Shown: one piece after another, positions 62,123 through 64,000 of the stretch
How positions within the stretch are numbered: position 1 is the first letter of the stretch
Layout: each line of letters starts with the position of its first letter
Assembly (NCBI RefSeq): GCF_014898815.1
Contig: NW_026515539.1
Location: 3,472,001 to 3,536,000, forward strand
Length of the DNA stretch: 64,000 nt
Reading direction: 5' to 3'
Source: Panonychus citri
Lineage: Eukaryota > Arthropoda > Arachnida > Trombidiformes > Tetranychidae
Position numbers and translations under genes: made by a program
Notes under the pieces: model-generated
Database searches by the model: none
The model's input: only the letters and a program-made list of their open reading frames with translations
What the model was told of the DNA's origin: nothing

Positions 62123-64000
62123 CGATGTTAGTACGAGCTGTTCCTGCCTCTCTTTCTCTCTCTTCTCATCTTATCATCATCCTTACTGTCTCCCTCTTCA
62201 TCCCAGAGGAAGCTCTTAATGCGTTTGTTTTACTTTTATCCGACTCAAGCTTCGAGCAACAATCGTAACGGCCTTGTCTCTTTTCTGTCTCTCTTTCTCT
62301 TCCCCTTTCTTTTCCTTTCTCTTCTCTTTTTTTTCACTTTCTCTCATAACGGTCACAAAATAGTAACAACAATCAACTATCACATCAAACAATTTAGTTA
62401 ACATCATCTAATATATTTAACAACAATCGACAAAATTTTTACTTCAATCAATAGTAAAAGTTTTTCGAGAGAGATAAAAGTTTGTCGGAAAAAAAGTTCA
62501 TGTCACCAACTACTTTCTCACTCCCATGTAAATATGTGTGAATTAGTTAATTGTCCATGAGAATTATTAACAGTAAATCTTAATCATCAACAATAAACTT
62601 AATCCAATTTGTACAATATAATTTAAATTGTTCATTATCATCATCGTCCATTGTCATTATTGTTTCAATTTTAAAGGATTTTAACATTCATATTGATTTC
62701 AAGTGAATTTCAATTGATTCTAATTGATTATCGTGTTTAATATTATTATTATCATTTAGATCTGTTGATCATCGTTCATCGGGTGCATCATTTTCAGAGG
62801 ATTCTGTTGGCAATTTATCTTCTTCATCAGCACTTGATAACAATTCGTGCGGAGGTAAACACAGTGATCTCGGTGGCAATCATACTTGTAATCAGTGTGG
62901 AAAAGGTTATGGTAACAAATCCAATTTAATTCGTCATCAAGCCTCACATGATGAGAATCGTCGTTATCTTTGTGAATCGTGTAAAAAAGGTTTCACTGAT
63001 CCGTCCAATCTTCAGCGACATATAAGATCACAGCATATTGGTGCTCGATCTCACGCTTGTCCAACTTGTGGTAAAACATTTGCAACTTCATCGGGACTAA
63101 AACAACACACTCACATCCACAGTTCATTCAAACCCTTTAAATGTGAAAAATGTTTAAAATCGTATACACAGTTTTCCAATTTGTGTCGACATAGGCGTAT
63201 GCAAGCTAATTGTCGCTCTGAAATTAAGTGTACTAAGTGTGGTCAAGCTTTCTCAACGGTCACTTCATTGTCAAAGCATAAAAAGTTTTGTGAAGGCGGT
63301 GGAGATTGTGAAGAAGAGGGTGAAGACGAAGAAAACGAAGAAGAGTTTGAAGATAACGAAGAGGATAATAACAGTAAACTAAATCATCATCAGCAATCAT
63401 CTTCATCTTCATCACATCAATCCATTGATATTAATAATAGTAAAAATAACAACAACAACAACAACATTAATTTAATTCATAAAAGTTCATCATCATTTTC
63501 ATCATCAACTTCATCTTCATCAACAAACTCATTATCATCCTCATCTAAAACAATGGAAACTTTATCATCATCAACTAATAAACGTGAATCACCAAAATCG
63601 GGTTCAATTTGTCCAGAATCATCAATGTTATCGTCTACCAATGGGTATCTTAAATTTCCCTCGATTGCTGAAGCGATGAGATGTGAAGTGCCTTTCGACC
63701 TTTCCAAAAGCACGAGCCCAATACCAATTAATGCTAATAATAATCATAATAGTAATAATAATGACAATAATTGCAGTAGTAGTAGTAATAATAACGATAA
63801 AAGTTCAAACAATAACGGTAAAAGTGAAGGTATAACTAATAGTAGCAACAATAATCTAAAGTCATCGTCACAATCAAATTTAAGGATACCCAGTATACTA
63901 TCGGGTGGTGAATCAAAGACAAGGGCTAATTGTAAGAATGATAATCAAAGTGAAGGTGGTGGTGGTGGAAGAGGTGGTTCATCTGGTCGTGAAGAACCGT
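21369..64000 (+). CDS. ham: PR-domain zinc-finger regulator, PRDM3/PRDM16 (MECOM, hamlet) orthologue; five exons, 3' partial
   Basis: This is the arthropod member of the MECOM/PRDM16 family (Drosophila hamlet), nuclear DNA-binding regulators of cell fate, notably in sensory neurons. Exons are 21369-21689, 43225-43359, 53933-54047, 58189-58297 and 62760-beyond 64000. Their phases (0, 0, 1, 2) agree at every GT-AG junction. Exons 1-3 form the PR domain; LELRPSS, RFGPFPG, KDPVPQSYNW, LKWLTCFRC and PGKELLLVF align in order with vertebrate PRDM3/16. Exon 5 carries five C2H2/C2HC fingers closely matching fingers 3-7 of the vertebrate N-terminal cluster, then a PFDLS CtBP-binding-type motif. Fingers 1 and 2 are not found; exon 4 encodes a linker instead. 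About 720 residues are in view. The second finger cluster and C-terminus lie to the right. More than 42 kb of genomic span for this much coding sequence is strikingly diffuse. Family identity is very secure; the exact exon set, especially the 5' UTR and alternative exons, is inferred. Confidence 0.93.
23903..23916. promoter_or_regulatory. RFX-type X-box in 527-bp repeat, copy 1
   Basis: GTTTCCATGGTAAC, ten bases into the first copy of the tandem duplication in intron 1. Confidence 0.5.
24430..24443. promoter_or_regulatory. RFX-type X-box in 527-bp repeat, copy 2
   Basis: Second identical GTTTCCATGGTAAC, doubled by the tandem duplication. Confidence 0.5.
25062..25189. repeat. 64-bp perfect tandem duplication
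   Basis: Two adjacent 64-bp units (25062-25125, 25126-25189) are identical by eye. Each contains the palindrome TGACAATTGTCA, and ATAGTTTC / GAAACTAT near its ends, so each unit can fold as a hairpin. It lies 113 bp after the 527-bp duplication. Confidence 0.93.
26731..26763. promoter_or_regulatory. Inverted pair of CACGCG sites (10-bp perfect arms)
   Basis: CACGCGTTTT at 26731-26740 and AAAACGCGTG at 26754-26763 form a perfect 10-bp inverted repeat around a 13-bp spacer. GC- and CpG-rich in an AT-rich intron. CACGCG is the class C site of Hairy/E(spl) repressors; ACGCGT also resembles cell-cycle boxes. Function is inferred. Confidence 0.45.
32835..32852 (+). promoter_or_regulatory. CTCF-like site AGATGGCGC with CCACCA upstream
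   Basis: AGATGGCGC at 32844-32852 preceded by CCACCA, resembling the full CTCF consensus with a slightly longer spacing. It lies in intron 1. A third weaker match, CCAATAGATGGCAT, is on the minus strand at 31326-31339. Confidence 0.35.
34523..34566. repeat. (CT)n microsatellite, about 44 bp
   Basis: Uninterrupted CT array in intron 1, followed by an ATC triplet run. Confidence 0.97.
43225..43359 (+). CDS. ham: ham/MECOM-like coding exon 2: middle of PR domain
   Basis: This exon is 135 bp, exactly 45 codons, phase 0 at both ends, bounded by ATCATCTTCCACCCACAG and CAG/GTAAGC. The peptide VTDIARSLTAWLQLN...SLKWLTCFRCSDRQSDQNAILLLFRGQ continues the NW/K of exon 1. It aligns with the vertebrate segment WEI-D...FCIDAS...SWLKYIR...D-HNL-ACQINDQ. 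The conserved landmark here is LKWLTCFRCSDRQSDQNAIL. Because it is phase 0-0, it is the only internal coding exon seen whose skipping would keep the frame, removing the core of the PR fold while leaving the fingers intact. Confidence 0.92.
47781..47821. repeat. (TC)n microsatellite, 41 bp
   Basis: Uninterrupted TC array in intron 2, preceded by GAT repeats. Confidence 0.97.
49718..49745. repeat. (GAT)n microsatellite, 28 bp
   Basis: Nine uninterrupted GAT triplets in intron 2. Confidence 0.95.
51566..53089 (+). repeat. Left arm of about 1.5-kb inverted repeat flanking exon 3
   Basis: The reverse complement of this segment recurs at about 56201-57725. Matching landmarks include the strings around 51640-51690, the region 51979-52140, the GC-richer block 52420-52500, and 52990-53070 ending near CTCCGGTGAGCTGTTGAAGTC. 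Differences are mostly in GAT/GA repeat copy number plus a few substitutions. No transposase or clear terminal motif was seen. Confidence 0.93.
53933..54047 (+). CDS. ham: ham/MECOM-like coding exon 3: C-terminal part of PR domain
   Basis: This exon is 115 bp, 38 codons plus one base, entering in phase 0 and leaving in phase 1 at GAAG/GTAAAT. It encodes LYIEVLKDILPGKELLLVFNEVLL followed by a polar tail. The first part matches the end of the PR/SET-like domain of PRDM3/16 (IFYRVVADIAPGEELLLFM); the PGxELL motif is diagnostic. The exon lies in the loop between two inverted repeats of about 1.5 kb. Joining exon 2 directly to exon 4 would give a TAG at 58216-58218, so skipping this exon would truncate the protein before all zinc fingers. 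Confidence 0.92.
54048..58188 (+). other. Intron 3 of ham/MECOM-like gene (about 4.1 kb)
   Basis: The intron runs from the GTAAAT donor to the CTCCCACTCACAG acceptor. The right arm of the inverted repeat (about 56201-57725) occupies over a third of it. A CACGCG-type site (57751-57756) sits just outside that arm. The rest is AT-rich without recognisable coding sequence. Confidence 0.8.
56201..57725 (-). repeat. Right arm of about 1.5-kb inverted repeat flanking exon 3
   Basis: This is the inverted copy of 51566-53089. The arms enclose about 3.1 kb of unrelated sequence containing coding exon 3. Length and order are conserved throughout, with microsatellite indels (for example extra CCTCATCAT-type units near 57205-57235), so the arms have diverged slightly and are not an identical assembly fold-back. 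Confidence 0.93.
58189..58297 (+). CDS. ham: ham/MECOM-like coding exon 4: hydrophobic/Gln-Ala linker replacing expected finger 1-2 region
   Basis: This exon is 109 bp with a good acceptor (CTCACAG/GA) and donor (CAAG/GTAAGA). It completes the Gly codon split from exon 3 and leaves in phase 2, completing Arg with exon 5. It encodes GLPFFNLFGLGSSVNQQQ then ILAAIAANLSYSNLPSSTR. I recognise no domain. The position corresponds to the region between PR domain and finger 3, where vertebrate MECOM has fingers 1 and 2; no Cys or His pair is present here. The hydrophobic FFNLFG followed by a Gln/Ala helix-like stretch could be an interaction motif. The phases show that exon 4 cannot be skipped without a frameshift. 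Confidence 0.8.
61620..62350 (+). promoter_or_regulatory. Candidate internal promoter: pyrimidine-rich, CpG-clustered segment before zinc-finger exon
   Basis: This stretch is dominated by CT/TTC on the plus strand, that is GAGAG on the minus strand. It carries a CpG cluster unusual for the window, for example five CpG in about 24 bases near 61949-61972. It ends about 400 bp before the zinc-finger exon. Vertebrate MECOM uses a separate promoter for its PR-less EVI1 form, so an equivalent is plausible. No TATA box or start site was identified. Confidence 0.3.
62091..62119. repeat. (CT)n microsatellite, 29 bp
   Basis: CT array inside the pyrimidine-rich, CpG-enriched segment ahead of the zinc-finger exon. 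A second array is at 61705-61731. Confidence 0.95.
62760..64000 (+). CDS. ham: ham/MECOM-like coding exon 5: N-terminal zinc-finger cluster, acidic tract, CtBP motif (continues past window)
   Basis: This exon has at least 413 codons in one open frame, still open at base 64000. Five fingers occupy 62881-62949, 62965-63036, 63052-63120, 63136-63213 and 63223-63291. FTDPSNLQRHIRSQH, FATSSGLKQH, SYTQFSNLCRH and the final C2HC finger ending KKFC correspond closely to vertebrate MECOM fingers 4-7, and the first (CGKGYGNKSNLIRHQ) to finger 3. That cluster recognises GATA-like DNA in EVI1. The fourth finger here has Gln (63202-63204) in place of the last His ligand. An acidic tract follows (about 63310-63372), then poly-Ser/Asn sequence, PFDLS at 63691-63705 (CtBP corepressor-type motif) and a Gly run at 63955-63978. 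A large exon carrying the cluster plus disordered linker is plausible for this family. Confidence 0.95.

Larger units (their letters stand above)
58298..62759 (+). other. Intron 4 of ham/MECOM-like gene (about 4.5 kb)
   Basis: The intron runs from the GTAAGA donor to a TATTATTATCATTTAG acceptor. An Asp/Glu-rich open frame at about 58907-59096 lacks usable splice sites. The last kilobase (about 61620-62350) is strongly pyrimidine-rich on the plus strand with clustered CpG, unlike the rest of the intron, and is a candidate internal promoter. No finger 1-2 exon was found. Confidence 0.75.

Noticed and set aside
61944..62219. Frame starting near 61944 as an alternative 5' coding exon
   Set aside because: It begins at GTG rather than ATG and is mostly Leu/Ser from CT repeats; any alternative first exon here would be non-coding or different.
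63477..63713. Minus-strand acidic frame opposite exon 5
   Set aside because: It is the complement of Ser-rich coding sequence (TCATCA codons) in the hamlet-like exon.

Overview
The window is AT-rich nuclear DNA from a eukaryote, almost certainly an arthropod. It has spliced genes with GT-AG introns, very low coding density, and dense simple-sequence DNA built on GAT/ATC, GAAGAT/ATCTTC and GA/CT units. Both recognisable genes are animal-specific families: a caspase and a PRDM3/PRDM16-type (MECOM / Drosophila hamlet) zinc-finger regulator. The AT-rich, GAT-rich texture would fit a mite or another chelicerate, but that assignment is weak. I see no rRNA, tRNA, CRISPR, prokaryotic gene or intact transposase.

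Layout. (1) 68-420, minus strand: the first two coding exons of an effector-type caspase with a short prodomain, running off the left end. An RFX-type X-box lies about 340 bp upstream. (2) About 0.9-21.3 kb: intergenic or 5' regulatory DNA with no convincing coding exon. It holds microsatellites, a diverged pair of about 250-bp repeats, E-box palindromes, an X-box and a CTCF-like site. (3) 21,369 to the right edge, plus strand: a hamlet/MECOM orthologue of more than 42 kb, of which I reconstruct five coding exons (21369-21689, 43225-43359, 53933-54047, 58189-58297, 62760-64000+). The reading phase is consistent at every junction. Exons 1-3 encode the PR (SET-like) domain. Exon 4 encodes a short hydrophobic/Gln-Ala linker. 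Exon 5 encodes zinc fingers matching fingers 3-7 of the vertebrate N-terminal cluster, then an acidic tract, Ser/Asn-rich sequence and a PFDLS CtBP-type motif. The second finger cluster and C-terminus lie outside the window.

The introns (21.5, 10.6, 4.1 and 4.5 kb) hold most of the unexpected structure. There is a nearly perfect 527-bp tandem duplication carrying an X-box, and a 64-bp tandem duplication. There is also a pair of about 1.5-kb inverted repeats flanking exon 3, which puts that PR-domain exon in the loop of a potential giant stem. A pyrimidine-rich, CpG-enriched segment just before the zinc-finger exon could be an internal promoter for a PR-less isoform, as in vertebrate MECOM. 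No wholly new gene system is visible; the novelty lies in the architecture of the hamlet/MECOM locus.
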